Positions 41,266 to 52,882 of a stretch of 64,000 bases of DNA are shown here, one piece after another. The notes beneath the pieces are model-generated. The model was not told the DNA's origin. It did not search any database and saw only the letters and a list, made by a program, of their open reading frames with translations. The position numbers and the translations under genes are program-made. This DNA comes from Galeopsis tetrahit (lineage: Eukaryota > Streptophyta > Magnoliopsida > Lamiales > Lamiaceae), in assembly GCA_963675135.1 (NCBI GenBank), contig OY776119.1:45569198-45633197 (forward strand). The letters are read 5' to 3'. Position 1 is the first letter of the stretch, and every line of letters starts with the position of its first letter.

Positions 41266-42141
41266 TTTGATCCAAGTTCACTTTTCGATATATTTAGTTT
41301 CAATAGTAAATTTTTTGTCCAATTTTGACCCAAAATTGTTAGTATTGAAAAGGATATTTAGAGCAATTTTTTAGTCCGAAAACAATGCATTTTTTTTAAA
41401 TTTTAATCTTGTAACTGAAATTGGAGAATTTTTTTTTCTAGGTATTGTAACTTTCACTTTTATTTTTAAAACGTCCCAAAAAAGATAATAAAAAAAATTC
41501 ATTTATGTACCAATTTTTTTTAAATTGGTTAATTTACGTACAATTCCCGCCTTTTTACGTTCAATGACGAGAAAAAAATATTTACGTACCGTAACTTTAA
41601 CCTTTTTTTAAAAATGTCTTAAAAATATTTTATTTACGTCATTTTTCTTTATTCTGTAAATTGTAAATAATGAATTGTAATTTTTTTTTTAAATCCACAC
41701 GGTCATTGTTTTTCCATGCTGAGCAAGTCAAGCTCGACCACATTTTAAATTTTTCGGTTATTCATAATTTTTATGCGTACGTGACAAAAGTATGAGTGAA
41801 ATGATATCGTTTTAGTGACTCCAACAAAAATTGGACGCGAATTAATCAAGTTACAAAATTATGGGACGTAAATAAATTTTTTATATTTTTTGGGACATTT
41901 TTCAAAAAGGTGAAAGTTACGGGCCGTAAGTAATTTTGTTTTTCTCCAAAAAATAATACATTTAGGACTAAAATTGGGAAAGTGCAGGTGATATGAACAA
42001 AATTGATACCTTCAGGACTAAAGTTAGAATCGACCTAAATTATAGGACTAAAATCGATATTTTCTCAAGTATATATATACTCTGTATATATTAATCTCTG
42101 ATCATTTGGTTTGGATAGGTGGTATGAAGATCAGAATCTTG
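41266..42141. repeat. AT-rich TTTAGGACTAAAAT-type repeat
   Basis: Inverted and direct phrases such as AAAATTGGGACGTAAAT, TTACGTACCGTAACTTT and AGGACTAAAATTGG recur. A related sequence is at 16170-16340. No coding region is seen. Confidence 0.45.
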
Positions 42142-42378
42142 GGTTGTGTTTGGATGGAAGGATTTGATTTGAGGAGGTATTTCAAATGAAAGGTTTTGAA
42201 AATAGATGGATTTCAAATGACATGGTTTTAGAGAAGATTTAAAATCCTCTCAATTTTAACTAAAAAAATATGTTTAGGATTTTAAATCCATACATTTCAT
42301 TTTTAATCCAAACAAGGGGAGTGGATTTGAATGATGGATTTGAAATCCATAGATCAAATCCCTCCATCCAAATGGAGC
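42142..42378. mobile_element. Tourist-like MITE, second copy
   Basis: It begins GGTTGTGTTTGGATGG and ends with the diverged CCATCCAAATGGAGC. TTG flanks both sides. The interior is the same GGATTTGAAATCC-type foldback as 9810-10049. The altered right end suggests an older copy. Confidence 0.65.
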
Positions 42379-42826
42379 TTGAAGAATATGGAATAAGCAA
42401 AAAGGATGTCCTTGTTGCCTATTTTTTGGCGGCTTCAAGCATATTTGTAGCAGATAGATCAGCATATTAAATCAAGATTTTAGAGCTTTATATTTAATTT
42501 AATTATCTAATGATATAGGTATATAGTAAAAAATACATTTGATTGTATGTATATTAAATGATTGAAAGACGCATTATTTGTAATTCTATTTCAGTTAATT
42601 GAAATATCCAATCTTAGATATTTCAACATATCTAATCAAATTAACGTAGATGGAGAATATAAATATTAAAGAGTTCACAACTGGGATTTATATCAAAACT
42701 CTTGAACATAATCTCCCATGCATAAACTTATTCATTATTATAATTTAGCTAGGTAGATTGATACATAGGATCCTTATGATTAAGAGTTGAATATTGGAGT
42801 ACCCATGATCGAGAGGGAGTACCCTC
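42379..42826. other. AT-rich, nothing recognised
   Basis: This is non-coding AT-rich sequence between the MITE and the P450 pseudogene. It could include decayed 3' flank of the P450. Confidence 0.4.
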
Positions 42827-43242
42827 CTAATCAAAATTATGGAACTCCGCAGTTTCCATCCCAACTTCAAGTTTCCAATCAAAATTATGAATCAAAGTTG
42901 CCATCATTAGATGCAACATTCGATTTGCTAGTGGCAATCCCGGGCACATTCTTCTTCCCGCTCCAAACGGGGTGAGCTCGAAATCTTGGCCTTTGAAATT
43001 TATTTTGCTATCTAAGAATCTTTCGGGTTGAAACACGTCTGGATTGAGCCACACATTAGGATCTCTACCAATAGCCCACAGGTTGACATCTTCAGTGTGC
43101 CTTTTGGGATTGTATAGCCACTAACTTCAACTTCAGATATCGGCTTACGCGGAAGTAAAAGAGCGGCCGTGGGGCGAAATCGAAAGATTTCCTTGATCAC
43201 TGCTTGTAAGTATGGTAGTCGTGAGATGTCCGATTCTTGGAT
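42827..43242 (-). pseudogene. CYP76-like: Cytochrome P450 (CYP76-like) C-terminal fragment
   Basis: On the minus strand it reads QESDISRLPYLQAVIKE, then the K-helix ExxR in KEIFRFRP, then PRKPISEVEVSGYTIPKGT. A frameshift near 43085 follows, then NPDVFQPERFLDSKINFKG, with the PERF motif, and the heme-binding FGAGRRMCPG with its Cys ligand. It continues PLANRMLHLMMATLIHNFDW and ends after a diverged tail at about 42827. Motifs and wording match the CYP76 family, which oxidises monoterpenoids and diterpenoids and is expanded in Lamiaceae. Only about the last 130 residues remain of a usual ~500. The frameshift, truncation and lack of an upstream exon make it a pseudogene. Confidence 0.88.
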
Positions 43243-43469
43243 TTATTCGTTGAAATAACCAAAAACCAAAAATCAAGATTTAATGTTCATCCCAAAAATG
43301 ATTAAATAAAACTTGTTGTGATAAGAATATTTTGCGTGAAGATTGAATTTTTGCAGGTGACAGACGAGCATTCCGAGCTAGAGGCACTACTAGCACTTTA
43401 AATAAATGATTAATTCTAAGGTTAAAAAATAAAATTAATTGAAGTCAAGACTTATAAAGTATAATAACT

Positions 43470-44000
43470 GTGACATTTTAAAACCGTGAATATTTCAGCA
43501 TTTATCGTATAATAAATTAATTGCTCGAAAGCGAAAACCGAACATTAAAATACCGAAACCCAACAACGAATATTATATAGCACCTAAACACACTTGGGCT
43601 GCCAAATTTGGGCCCAAACACACATAATTTCGTTCACCCTAAAGCCCATAGGACAAAAGATCACATTTCCTACTAATTCATGTACCAAGTTGCAAATACC
43701 TTATTCTTGCTCCCCAAGACATTCAAGCTCCCCAAGACACCCCAAGGCTTGCCCTCCACACTTCTCCACCCTATTTAAAGGTCCATCCTCTCACTCTCCA
43801 TACCACAACTTCATTTCACAATGTCCTAGCTAGTAAGAGTGGTAGAGAAGAAAATGGAGAAATCCACCACCACCATCACTTAGGAGGAATTCTTCCTCCA
43901 AATCTCTTAAGGAAATCCTCATAATATTAGTTTAGAAGCTGAATCAAGGCCTGCAAAAGGGCAAAGTACTTTACAACTTCAAACAACCCCCAAAATCTAA
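43470..44000 (+). repeat. LTR-like sequence, unassigned
   Basis: It starts TGTGACATTTTAAAACCGTG, resembling the starts of some plant gypsy LTRs. A TATA-like CTATTTAAAG at 43771 follows a pyrimidine-rich upstream region (CCTCCACACTTCTCC). No matching second copy, target duplication or end was found. It could be a solo LTR or a host promoter. Confidence 0.3.
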
Positions 44001-45208
44001 GAATGTATGCAAACAACTCTAGTTTTTGTGAATTTGAAGAACTTTGATGATATGTGCATGATCTTGTGCCAATAAATATGTTTTCATGTGTCTATAAACC
44101 CTTTCATATGTTAATATTATTCTTAGGTTGAAACATGATCTATAGCGAAAAAATGAACCTTGATAGTGATGAGGTTGAAATCGTGCACTTTCTGAACAGT
44201 CTGTTTGACGAGATGTTTTGCATGTGTTTTGGTTGTCAAAAAATTATGTAAAAATTAATGACCCCTTTTATAAAAATTCTCATTAGTAGAATACGATCGA
44301 AAATTACATCACGTTAGAAACTATTGGAAAGCTCGCACAAAAAAAAAAAAAAAAAAAGACAAATACTTATGTATACCAGTTAAATACATGTAACTGGATT
44401 CAATTTTTTACATGGGTTATTATTTATTTACCCTATTTTTTATTAATTTCACCCACAATGTTTTTAAAAGAAAAATACATGTAAAAAACTATATTACCTT
44501 TTTATCAATTAAATTTAAATAAAACTCGTTAAAATTATAATTATACACCGATAATCGAGTCACCAACTTCATTTAAACTTCGAAGTCAAATATAATTCTA
44601 TTTTTTTAACTTTCAAAAAATAAATATAAAAAAATAACGAATATAAAAAAAAATTGAAAAAAAATATGAAACTCAAAAATAAAATTATGAAATAAAAATT
44701 TCAGTTATTTTTTTCAAAAAATGACCAAAATTTAGGGAAAAAATCGAAAATAAAAACTAAACTAAAAAAATCCATTTTTTTTTCTAATTTGGGTATAAAT
44801 GTATGAATATGACATGCTCACTTAATAACATTATTTCTACAATGATATGTGGTTTGTTACAAGTTTTTTAAAGTTGTAGATTATTTTTAAAACTAATTAA
44901 TAACATAATTTAATTGAAAAATAAAATTTATATTTAGAAGCTTAAATGAGTGGAGAATTGGGGAAGAAACCAGCATAATATTGCATCAGCTTTATTATTT
45001 TCTTTGTGGTCCTCGCTGTGTTGATGCATTCATATGTATATTGAGTGTGATCATATCTATTAATTGAACTGTGTTCAGTGTGATTCATTCTCACTTTTGT
45101 TCTTCTTAATAGTTAGTTAATATCAATCTTTTAATATTGATGTATTAATTTGCATGGTATGTCTGGAATTATGAATGTGTTGAGTTATGTATTTTTTGTT
45201 AAATATAA
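44001..45208. other. AT-rich, low complexity
   Basis: This long AT-rich stretch includes a poly-A run of about 20 at 44340-44358 and many A-runs. No gene was recognised. The poly-A could mark the end of a decayed retroposon. Confidence 0.4.
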
Positions 45209-45210
45209 TA

Positions 45211-45502
45211 CTCCCTTCGTCCAATTTTATTATGTCCACTTCTCCGGGCACGGATTTTAATGAATATTGATTAGTTTATTCATAAAGTAGATAAGTTGAG
45301 GGTATGATGGGATATTGTGGGGTCCATTTATAAATAAATGATTGTTTATGAATAAAGTGAATGGCAAAGTGGATAAATAAGTGATGGTAGGAGGGTGAAG
45401 ATAGAGTAGTATGAATAGTATTGTTTTCAAAAAGGGTATGGGCTTAATAAAATTGGACAACCAAAAAAGGAAAGTGGGAATAATGAAATTGGACGGAGAG
45501 AG
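45211..45502. mobile_element. Stowaway-like MITE, 292 bp
   Basis: CTCCCTTCGTCC and GGACGGAGAGAG are inverted termini flanked by TA. The body pairs AATTTTATTATGTCCACTT with its complement near the right end. It lies 66 bp from the next Stowaway-like MITE. Confidence 0.85.
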
Positions 45503-45570
45503 TATCAGTTTAAACACGATATAATATTAGTACGCCTATGGTACAGTACTAGTTAATATATTGTATAGTA

Positions 45571-45822
45571 CTCCCTCCATCCATGAAATGTAGTCCCATT
45601 GGACTGGGGACATGTTTTAAGAAAAAATGAGATAAAGTAAGGGTATTATAGGGTATTGTGGGGTCCATATATTGTGAATAAAGTGATTGTTTTTTAATAA
45701 AGTTGATGACAATTTGAGTAATTAATAGTTGAAGGGTGGTAGTTTCCATAAAGTGTATGGGACTACATTTTATGGACAAAGAATATAAGGCAAATGAGAC
45801 TACTTTTCGTGGACGGAGGGAT
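45571..45822. mobile_element. Stowaway-like MITE, 252 bp
   Basis: CTCCCTCCATCC and GGACGGAGGGAT form the termini, with TA on both sides. The body is closely similar to 18337-18597 (AATGTAGTCCCATTGG, GGGTATTATAGGGTATTG). Confidence 0.85.
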
Positions 45823-45849
45823 TACTAGAGATTAATGTGGGTATAAAAA

Positions 45850-46090
45850 TATAATTTAATATATGAACTAATACTATACAATATGTGAATTAATATTATA
45901 CTATATTTGAACTAGTACCATACAGTAAGTGAACTGATACTATACAATATGTGAACTAATACTATACTATATTTGAACTAGTACCATAAAGTATGTGAAC
46001 TCGAAACTCGAAAACATTAGAACTTGTACCAATATAAACTAATATTATACTGTATATGAACTAATACGTACAGTACTGCATATTAACTAA
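45850..46090. repeat. Minisatellite, about 22-bp unit
   Basis: The unit TGTGAACTAATACTATACAA, with variants such as TTTGAACTAGTACCATACAG, repeats about ten times. No coding signal is seen. Confidence 0.8.
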
Positions 46091-46663
46091 TAATATAACA
46101 TAATACTTATCAACTGTTATCATAACACTTGTAAAATAAAAATTATATTCATAAAAAACTAAAATAAAGTGATTAAAAAATGAAAGTTCGAATGAACAAA
46201 TTATTAAACAATGTAAAACGAAGTAAAATTTGTAAGGAATGAAGTAAAATTTTGAAAGGATAAGGTGAAAATTATACACCAATTAATTAAAGTAAAATAG
46301 TACCAATAGAATTGAACACTTTGCATCTAAGAGAGATGGGAGTTTTATTTTTTAAAACAAATTGTTATTATACTATTTAATACTTAAAAAAACAATTAAT
46401 ATTATTTTTAAAACATTCTTATTAGAATTTAAAATTTTAGAATAATTATTTGTGGCATAAAAAGAAAGTGCGTGAAAAAAATTATCATTTGAAAAAAAAA
46501 AATTAATAATAATATTAAAAAGAAAAATATAAATATCAATTGAAGTAAAATAAAAAAATAAAATTTTAAAAAATTAATGGAGTATTATTTTTTAATGATA
46601 AAATAAAAAAAAATTAATTTAAGTAAAATAAAGGCCCATGAAAAAATCTATGTGTTAAATTGA

Positions 46664-46800
46664 TATAGTAAATGGGTCATGTGTTATTTGTAATGGGTTA
46701 TTGGATTGGATATAGTAAATGGGTCATGTATTATTTGTAATGGGTTATTGGATTGGATATAGTAAATAAGTCATGTGTTATTTGTAATGTGTTATTGGAT
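46664..46800. repeat. Tandem repeat, 47 bp x 3
   Basis: The unit begins TATAGTAAATGGGTCATGTG and ends TTATTGGATTGGA. Three copies start at 46664, 46711 and 46758 with few differences. Confidence 0.9.
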
Positions 46801-46984
46801 CTAGTTACATATATGTAACTTGTACATAAGAGTGCAACAAAAAAAAAAGGAAAAATAAACTTTTTAGAAAAAGGAAAAAGATGTTCAACTAGAGATGAAT
46901 TTAATTAATAATGAAAAGCATACAGATCATGACCATAATCAAACTGTATTAATATATATATTAAGCTTAACTTGTTTGTTTGAA

Positions 46985-47421
46985 GGTTTTTTTGATTCCT
47001 CATTTTCGATCCATTCACTTTCCGTTTACCAAAATGGAAATAAAATTATTTTATTCTCCTGATCACTATTAATAAACAACACTCGACAAAAAGTTATTTT
47101 ACCTTTCATGTAAAAGTCATTAAAAGACGAAGAGAGTAGCTAGTAAAGATTCAAAGGAAGCATTGAGGGAAAAAGAGCTAGCAGTTAATTAAGGTACTTG
47201 TACAAATGAATATTGAGGAAAGCACGTGCACAAGCATAGTGCACTTGCTGAGATCGATGAGAGACTGTTAGGCACAAGCATAGTGCACTTGCTGAGATCG
47301 ATGAGAGACTGTTAGGCCGATCCCAATCAGTTTCCGCCTCCGTCAACCCAAGATAATTCAATAGTCCCACCATAGTCTCTGCCAGACGAAATATTATTGA
47401 TCCCGTGAAACGGTAAGGCAA
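46985..47421 (-). pseudogene. Pseudo-exonuclease 3' end, copy 2
   Basis: It is nearly identical to copy 1 at 5345-5745, including the internal 44-bp duplication and the 3' flank. It extends about 40 bases further at its 5' side (in plus coordinates to 47421), where IIFRLAETMVGLLNYLG corresponds to the segment before the LMGVETDW block of the 61.7-kb gene. The last block reads QQVHYACARAFLNIH, with Arg in place of the exonuclease Asp. The N-terminal two-thirds are absent. The shared 44-bp duplication shows that copies 1 and 2 are each other's closest relatives in the window. Confidence 0.75.
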
Positions 47422-47733
47422 CTCCCTGCACGAAGACGTTTCGATGGATTTTATTGATTGACTTTTTTATTGATTTATATACAGAGTTTGACTGACTTTT
47501 TTATTGATTTATATGAATTTTCATAGATTTGACAGGATTCTGAAATACACATTTTTTTTATTGATTTACATGGATTTCCATAAACTACGCCCCTAAAACG
47601 AGAAAATTTATAAAAAAGTTCATTTAGACACCTAGCTTCTTAATAAAGGACAACTATTATAATCTTTTTAAAAAAGGACAAAAACTCATGTTAATAACCC
47701 ATCATACCCTTATATTTAAATATGTAAATTAAT
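47422..47733. other. Spacer with short direct repeats
   Basis: GACTTTTTTATTGATTTATAT occurs about three times in slightly changed form between 47450 and 47570. No gene is recognised. Confidence 0.5.
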
Positions 47734-48332
47734 TTAATAATTAAATAACAAGTCTTCATCTTCCTTATTTGTCGCCATAGATTCAACCACATACCTATTC
47801 AATTGATTATCAACATTGGCAAATGTTACCTGATTCAGGCGCTCATAGTTTCTGCTAAAATCCCATACGGGTTTCTTGGCCGGAAAACTCAAATCTTCAA
47901 GTTTTTTGGTTAATCCATGATGAATCAAACATAATCCCGCTGCATCTACAAACGATTGGCCATAGATTTCAGATTGGTGAAGCAACAATCCTCGATTTCC
48001 TCTTGAAATCGAGGGATCTTTTTCTTCTTTTAGTTTCTGTTTCAGTTTTGGGTGACCCCTCACGCCCAAAAACTGATTTCCGATGATTCTCAAAGTTTCT
48101 GCTGCTTAGAGGCTTGTTCCTCTCTTTCAACGACGGCCATAGCTATAAGGTCTCGTCTCCTTTGCTCTTCCATAATTGTTTCCTCGATCTGTTCTTTCGA
48201 CTGCACATGATCAAGAGACTTTTCACGCGATCGTTTCTTTATATTCCTAGGGGATTCAAACTTCACCGATTTCTTCATTATGGATGACGGACGCGAAGCC
48301 GCCGGAGATACAGTAGAAACTTTTAATTCCAA
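47734..48332 (-). pseudogene. Unrecognised gene with one frameshift
   Basis: Two overlapping minus-strand frames make one likely protein. The first (48332 to 48090) has MKKSVKFESPRNIKKRSREK and a charged helix rich in Glu/Arg (EQIEETIMEEQRRRDLIAMA), ending EEQASKQQKL. The second frame starts right where the first stops and reads NQFLGVRGHPKLKQKLKEEK, SEIYGQSFVDAAGLCLIHHG and KKPVWDFSRNYERLNQVTF, ending EDEDLLFNY. The join looks like a single-base frameshift. Composition is protein-like and not low in complexity. I do not recognise the family. It lies next to pseudo-exonuclease copy 2 on the same strand, with no shared motif. A functional gene with a short intron at the join is the alternative. 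Confidence 0.45.
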
Positions 48333-48852
48333 GGGTCAGATGAAGAGTTTTGCCAAGGGTATGATTTTTAATTCCACACGTACACACATAATTTGCAAAG
48401 AATTTAGGATTTTTTGAGATGATTTTAATTTAGGTTCAATTTGCTCCGTTTTCGTGTAATTGTGATGATTTACGTGCGCGTTGCTGAAATGTAGTTCATG
48501 ATTATTTGTTATTGGTTTGGTCAAGGGATAATGCAGATCTTATTTTGCATATGTATACGTATTTTTGCATAATCACATTCTAATATGAAGACACCGTGCT
48601 ATTTTTTCTGCATTATTCATTTTATTATGCAGTTTTAGATTTCATTGTTCTGCACTATTCATTTTATTATGCAGATTTAATTTTTATATTACTTTTCCAA
48701 CCATGGTCTAGGGAGCAAAATGTTCTTCTCACTTCTCACTTCGTCTTCTTCCGTACTTCACGGTTTCCTTTCTTCACAAATTGAAAAACCCCAAAATTCT
48801 GCACAAAATTAAGCTCTTCTGACCGGTGCTAATTAATTTTAGGAAGGTTTTT
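48333..48852. other. Upstream flank, nothing firm
   Basis: This is AT-rich sequence upstream of the unrecognised gene. The phrase ATTATTCATTTTATTATGCAG, once varied, appears twice near 48610 and 48655. No clear TATA box is aligned to the gene. Confidence 0.4.
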
Positions 48853-48988
48853 ATTAATTGCGTAATTCTTGGAATTAATGAGCTGATAGAGTCAGCTATA
48901 AATTTCAAACATAAGGTTTTAATTAATTGCGTAATTCTTGGAATTAATGAGCTGATAGAGTCAACTTTAAATTTCAAACATTTAAAGA
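48853..48988. repeat. Tandem duplication, 69 bp x 2
   Basis: Units begin ATTAATTGCGTAATTCTTGG at 48853 and 48922 and contain GAGCTGATAGAGTCA. They differ at a few positions. Confidence 0.9.
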
Positions 48989-49739
48989 ATTTCTCCATAT
49001 TAATTCCGAATTTTATGTATTAAGGACATGATGGTACATTTATGTGCCATTTTGTCCTTATTCTGAAACTATTTTGAATCATGTCTTTATTTAAAAAAAC
49101 ACTAGGTGAAATGACCTTTTATGTGAAATCCCCCCCCTAAAACTATTGATGCAAACGTATATCGAACACACTTGTATATAAAAAAAATTATCTAAATTAT
49201 TTAGAAAAAATACCAAAAATATATTAGTTCAAAAAAAAAATTATTATTCATCATTATTATTATCATCTTCATTTCCACGATTATACCTCGGCCTCATTTC
49301 CACGCATTAGCAATACTAGTTCTCCATGCATTAGTTTCAGGAAATTCATCAGAGCGACATTTTTTTTATGTAACTAACGCTGCTTGTGTTTGAAATGGGA
49401 ACTTCCTTCTGAGGAAGAAAGTGAAGGTATCTCTGATCACTCTAATTATTTTGAGAAAAGGTTGGAAATATACTCTAAGCAGACCCGGTCCTAATGTTAG
49501 GCCAACGAGGCGATCGATTCAGGCCCATAAATATTTTAATTTTTTAGGGGCCCATATTTTAAGATATCTTTTATAATATATATATATATATAGTGAAGGG
49601 GAAGGAAAAATTAGGAGAAAAAAGTCTAGGCCTAATTCAGTTTATATCTTTTAAAAGTTTTTACTTTTTCAATTTACGTCTCAAATTAAGTGCCAAATTT
49701 ACATCATTTTTTGTCCAATTTACATCACTTTCGTCAAAA
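48989..49739. other. AT-rich, nothing recognised
   Basis: This is non-coding AT-rich sequence. Near 49490-49560 the phrase GGCCCATAAATATTTT looks like a decayed repeat. It abuts the truncated third ORF of Sirevirus-like element 3. Confidence 0.4.
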
Positions 49740-49749
49740 ACTTGAGATA

Positions 49750-50639
49750 TGGATGTTGATGAGGATGATGATCCAGATATGGATGTTGTGATTACTGCAA
49801 TCACAGGGGGTAGAAAGACTAAGTGGACTAGGAAAATGTTAGTTAGACACTTAACCTCCTTACATTCTGTTTGTATAAGCTAACTATTTACAATTGGATC
49901 TCCACTACCAACACCACTAAAATTACCAGAGATCAAGCCATTCTAATGTATAGGATTTCCATACTTAAGAAGTTCAATCTAGGCCACACTATCTTTCACC
50001 ATATGAGGGGAAGTTTACTGGCAAAACTACTGGAAAAGGAAATCTGCCCTATCCAATCTTGATTTCGAATTATTTGAAGCACCATGCTTCACTGCTAAGA
50101 AGACTGATGTTGTGAGGGGGAGAGTGTCACTGCTTGCTATAGCTCCTGCCTTATTGATTGGGGACAGAGTAATTGATTTGCCCATAGTTGCTCCTGGTAC
50201 TGAAAGTCCACAGAGATCTTCTAGACCCTCTACTTCTGCACATCCAGGCCCTTCCAGATCAAGTCAGAGAAATGCATCCCCAAATGTTGAGAACATACGT
50301 ATCAACATTTCTGGTAATGTGTATCTTTCACAGGAATTCATCAAACTACAGCTCCAACACTTGCAGGAAACGATTGATTAGCTCCAATTCCTGAAGGACA
50401 GGTGGACCAATCTGCTTTCACCTACAACAGGGGGAGTACCACCACCATCGAACTCCAATGTGATTATTGAAGAAATGACTGATGATGGAGGAGTTCCAAC
50501 TGCTACTGCTGGTGATGGACCTGATGCTGGAGATGCTGCAGTGACTGATGTAGTTGCACACCTTGCATTTACTTACTTTGTCGATGAAGGAGATGATGAT
50601 GATGCTGACATGGAGACCTTATATGGTGATCTCCACTGA
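49750..50639 (+). pseudogene. Third ORF of Sirevirus-like element 3, C-terminal half
   Basis: It is readable from DDDPDMDVVITAITGGRKTK through HLTSLHSV, then after a frameshift TIYNWISTTNTTKITRDQAI and LKKFNLGHTIFHHM, then VRGRVSLLAIAPALLIGDRV, a Ser/Pro linker, EFIKLQLQHLQETID, a stop, FLKDRWTNLLSPTTGGVPP and an acidic end, DMETLYGDLH. This aligns with the C-terminal half of the 768-aa copy at 20502-22808 and is closer to it than to the 36-kb copy. At least two frameshifts and one stop are present. Pol and gag are absent, so the element was truncated from the left near 49740. Confidence 0.85.
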
Positions 50640-51320
50640 TGAACAGGGACAAGCTACAAGACAGAGGGAGATCTGATTTCATAATGGCTACTGTGCATGA
50701 ATCTGATGCTGCAGCTGTTACCACAACAATATATGCCATTTATTCAGTTTCAATCTCTGTAATTAATGTTTTAAGTTTGAATTCTGAAATTCTGATACAC
50801 TTGTTATTTATTTCTAGATGTTAAGTTGTTAATTGTTTTTACAACTTGCTTAATTATGGTTACACTTGATGATATTTGTTTACTGCCCTTGCTTAATCTG
50901 TTTACAAGTTATCATGTGTTTACTGCAGGTTGTATAGTCTTAGTTTTTGTCTTATATTCAGTTGTTGCTCTGATATTTGTGAGTTGTTTTTTTATTTTGT
51001 TATTATGTTAGTGTCTTACTTAAGTCTTAAGTTGTTCTTCCAAAACTTAACTTAGGATTTTAGTAAAGTTACTTATGTTGTGAATAAGTATATTGTTTAT
51101 ACTTGTTTTGTTTTGGATAAAACTATCTTGATCTTATGGCACAGATCATTGTAAGATTATCCTTGATCTTCATTTGATTTGATCCAACGATTACAATAGA
51201 TATTGTCTTGACTAGTGCTTAGCAATGATGTCAACCTCAACTAATTACATAATATTGAGTATGTATAGAAATATATGTGCATCAGGTGTGTTGTAGTCGA
51301 AAGGTCAAATTGGGGGAGAT
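50640..51320 (+). other. 3' untranslated region and polypurine tract, element 3
   Basis: This is T-rich non-coding sequence ending with the polypurine tract AAATTGGGGGAGAT (51307-51320) before the LTR. Phrases near 51190-51290 (GATTACAATAGATATTGTC, AATATTGAGTATGTATAG) are complementary to the corresponding part of element 1 near 19840-19930. Confidence 0.65.
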
Positions 51321-52186
51321 TGTAGATGTTGTGAATTCTTAAATTTATCAACATTCTCTACAACATCTTAATTTGACCTTTCGAGATTTTTTCTAAGTCC
51401 TTTCTGAAATGTTTCATTAAATGTTGAGCTAAATGTTACAACATTTCTGGCAGAGTCTAGAAGCTTCTACAAGGATCTAGAACCTGGAAGAATCCAGAAT
51501 ATTGGAGAACGTTCTAGAGGATCTAGAAGAGGCTGGAAGTAGTTTAGAATGACCTGGAACGTACAAAAGGATCTAGAAAGATCATGGGAGTTGTGGAAGT
51601 TGAGTTCCTAAAAAATAGGACCTCAATGTTGGAAGCCTCTATAATTCGCACCCTACTCTATAAATACCGAAGGAAGGCTCCACAATTCAGGGTATTCTAT
51701 TCGATCAATCTCCTAGACCGAGCGTTCATCCCTATTAGGTATTGTGGCCAGTAGTTATACATTTTAGATCATACGAAGTATCCCACCCGTATGGCTGTGT
51801 GTTTTTCTTATCTATCGAGAGTGTAATCATAGATAGACTAGCATTTCGACGGTGTGTAATTTTATACACTTAATTCGTTTACAGAACAGGGCACCTGCCT
51901 CGTTTGTAGTTTTAGTTGTGAAGGTTATTGCTGTAACATTTCACACAACATTTATACTTGAAGATAAGTATTGATTTCGCCGTAAGGCTCGCATAGATTT
52001 TTATTTATAAAAATCTATGTGAAAAATATTTCCATTGTGTCTCGTTTGTTTTTAGTGTTTCAAGTCTTCCGTTGTGTATCTTTATTTCTGATATTCTGTT
52101 AGAGTCAGTGTTGTACAATTTGTCTCAACATTTAATACAACATTAATCTACTTAAACTTAAACACTTCATACACCGCACACTTTCA
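51321..52186 (+). mobile_element. 3' LTR of Sirevirus-like element 3
   Basis: It starts TGTAGATGTTGTGAATTC and ends CGCACACTTTCA, 866 bp. A TATA-like CTATAAATACCG lies near 51660. It belongs to the same LTR family as 18947-19791 (845 bp on the minus strand) and differs from element 2, whose LTR starts TGTTGATGTTGG. The 5' LTR is missing. Confidence 0.85.
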
Positions 52187-52199
52187 AGGTGAAAACATA

Positions 52200-52850
52200 T
52201 CCTGTTAAGGATTTTTTGTGTCAACATTTGTTGCATAATCGACATCCATCCACAAGTAAGTCTCCCTCGTCTGATCCCAGAACATATCTCATGACCCACT
52301 TAACTGTCTCCCAATTACTTAAGCCTGAGTCACTCATGTATCTGTCGATCACACTCATTGCTTGAGTCAAAAATGGTCTACAGCGCACCATAACGTACAT
52401 TAAATTCCCTACAACACTGACATAAGGTATCTTACTCATCTGAGCTCTCTCTTGATTGTTCTTGGGACTCATTTGATTGGATATCTTCTGATGTTGGCCA
52501 ATGGGAGTAAAAACAGTCATAACTTGATGTATTCTGAACCTTTCTAATACCTTCTTAAGATAGGTCGGTTGACTTAGCTGAATTGATCTCCATCCCAAGA
52601 ATCACTTTGGTTTCACCAAGATCTTTCATCTCAAACTTCTGTTTGAGAATCTCCTTCACTTGATCGATACTGTCAATTGACTCTCCAGCAATTAACATAT
52701 CATCAACATACAACAGAAGTTAGATAATTTAAGTTCCACTCGTCTGAAATATACATAGTTGTCATAAAAGCTCCTTGTAAAACCAGCTAATTAAGCAAAT
52801 GTACTCAACAAACCTCAAATACCATTGTCGAGAACCAGATTGTAACTTCA
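52200..52850 (-). pseudogene. Copia RT/RNase H fragment, another family
   Basis: The minus strand reads LLYVDDMLIAGESIDSIDQV and EMKDLGETKVILGMEI (right part), then QLSQPTYLKKVLERFRIHQV, SKIPYVSVVGNLMYVMVRCR and SNWETVKWVMRYVLGS (52221-52598). These are the C-terminal RT and the start of the connection/RNase H region of a copia element of the YVDDMLIAG type. The frame is broken near 52590 and 52720. It is bounded by the Sirevirus LTR on the left and a dispersed repeat on the right. Confidence 0.85.
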
Positions 52851-52882
52851 TTTAAACTTTGAACCTAATTGTAAAACTCGTA

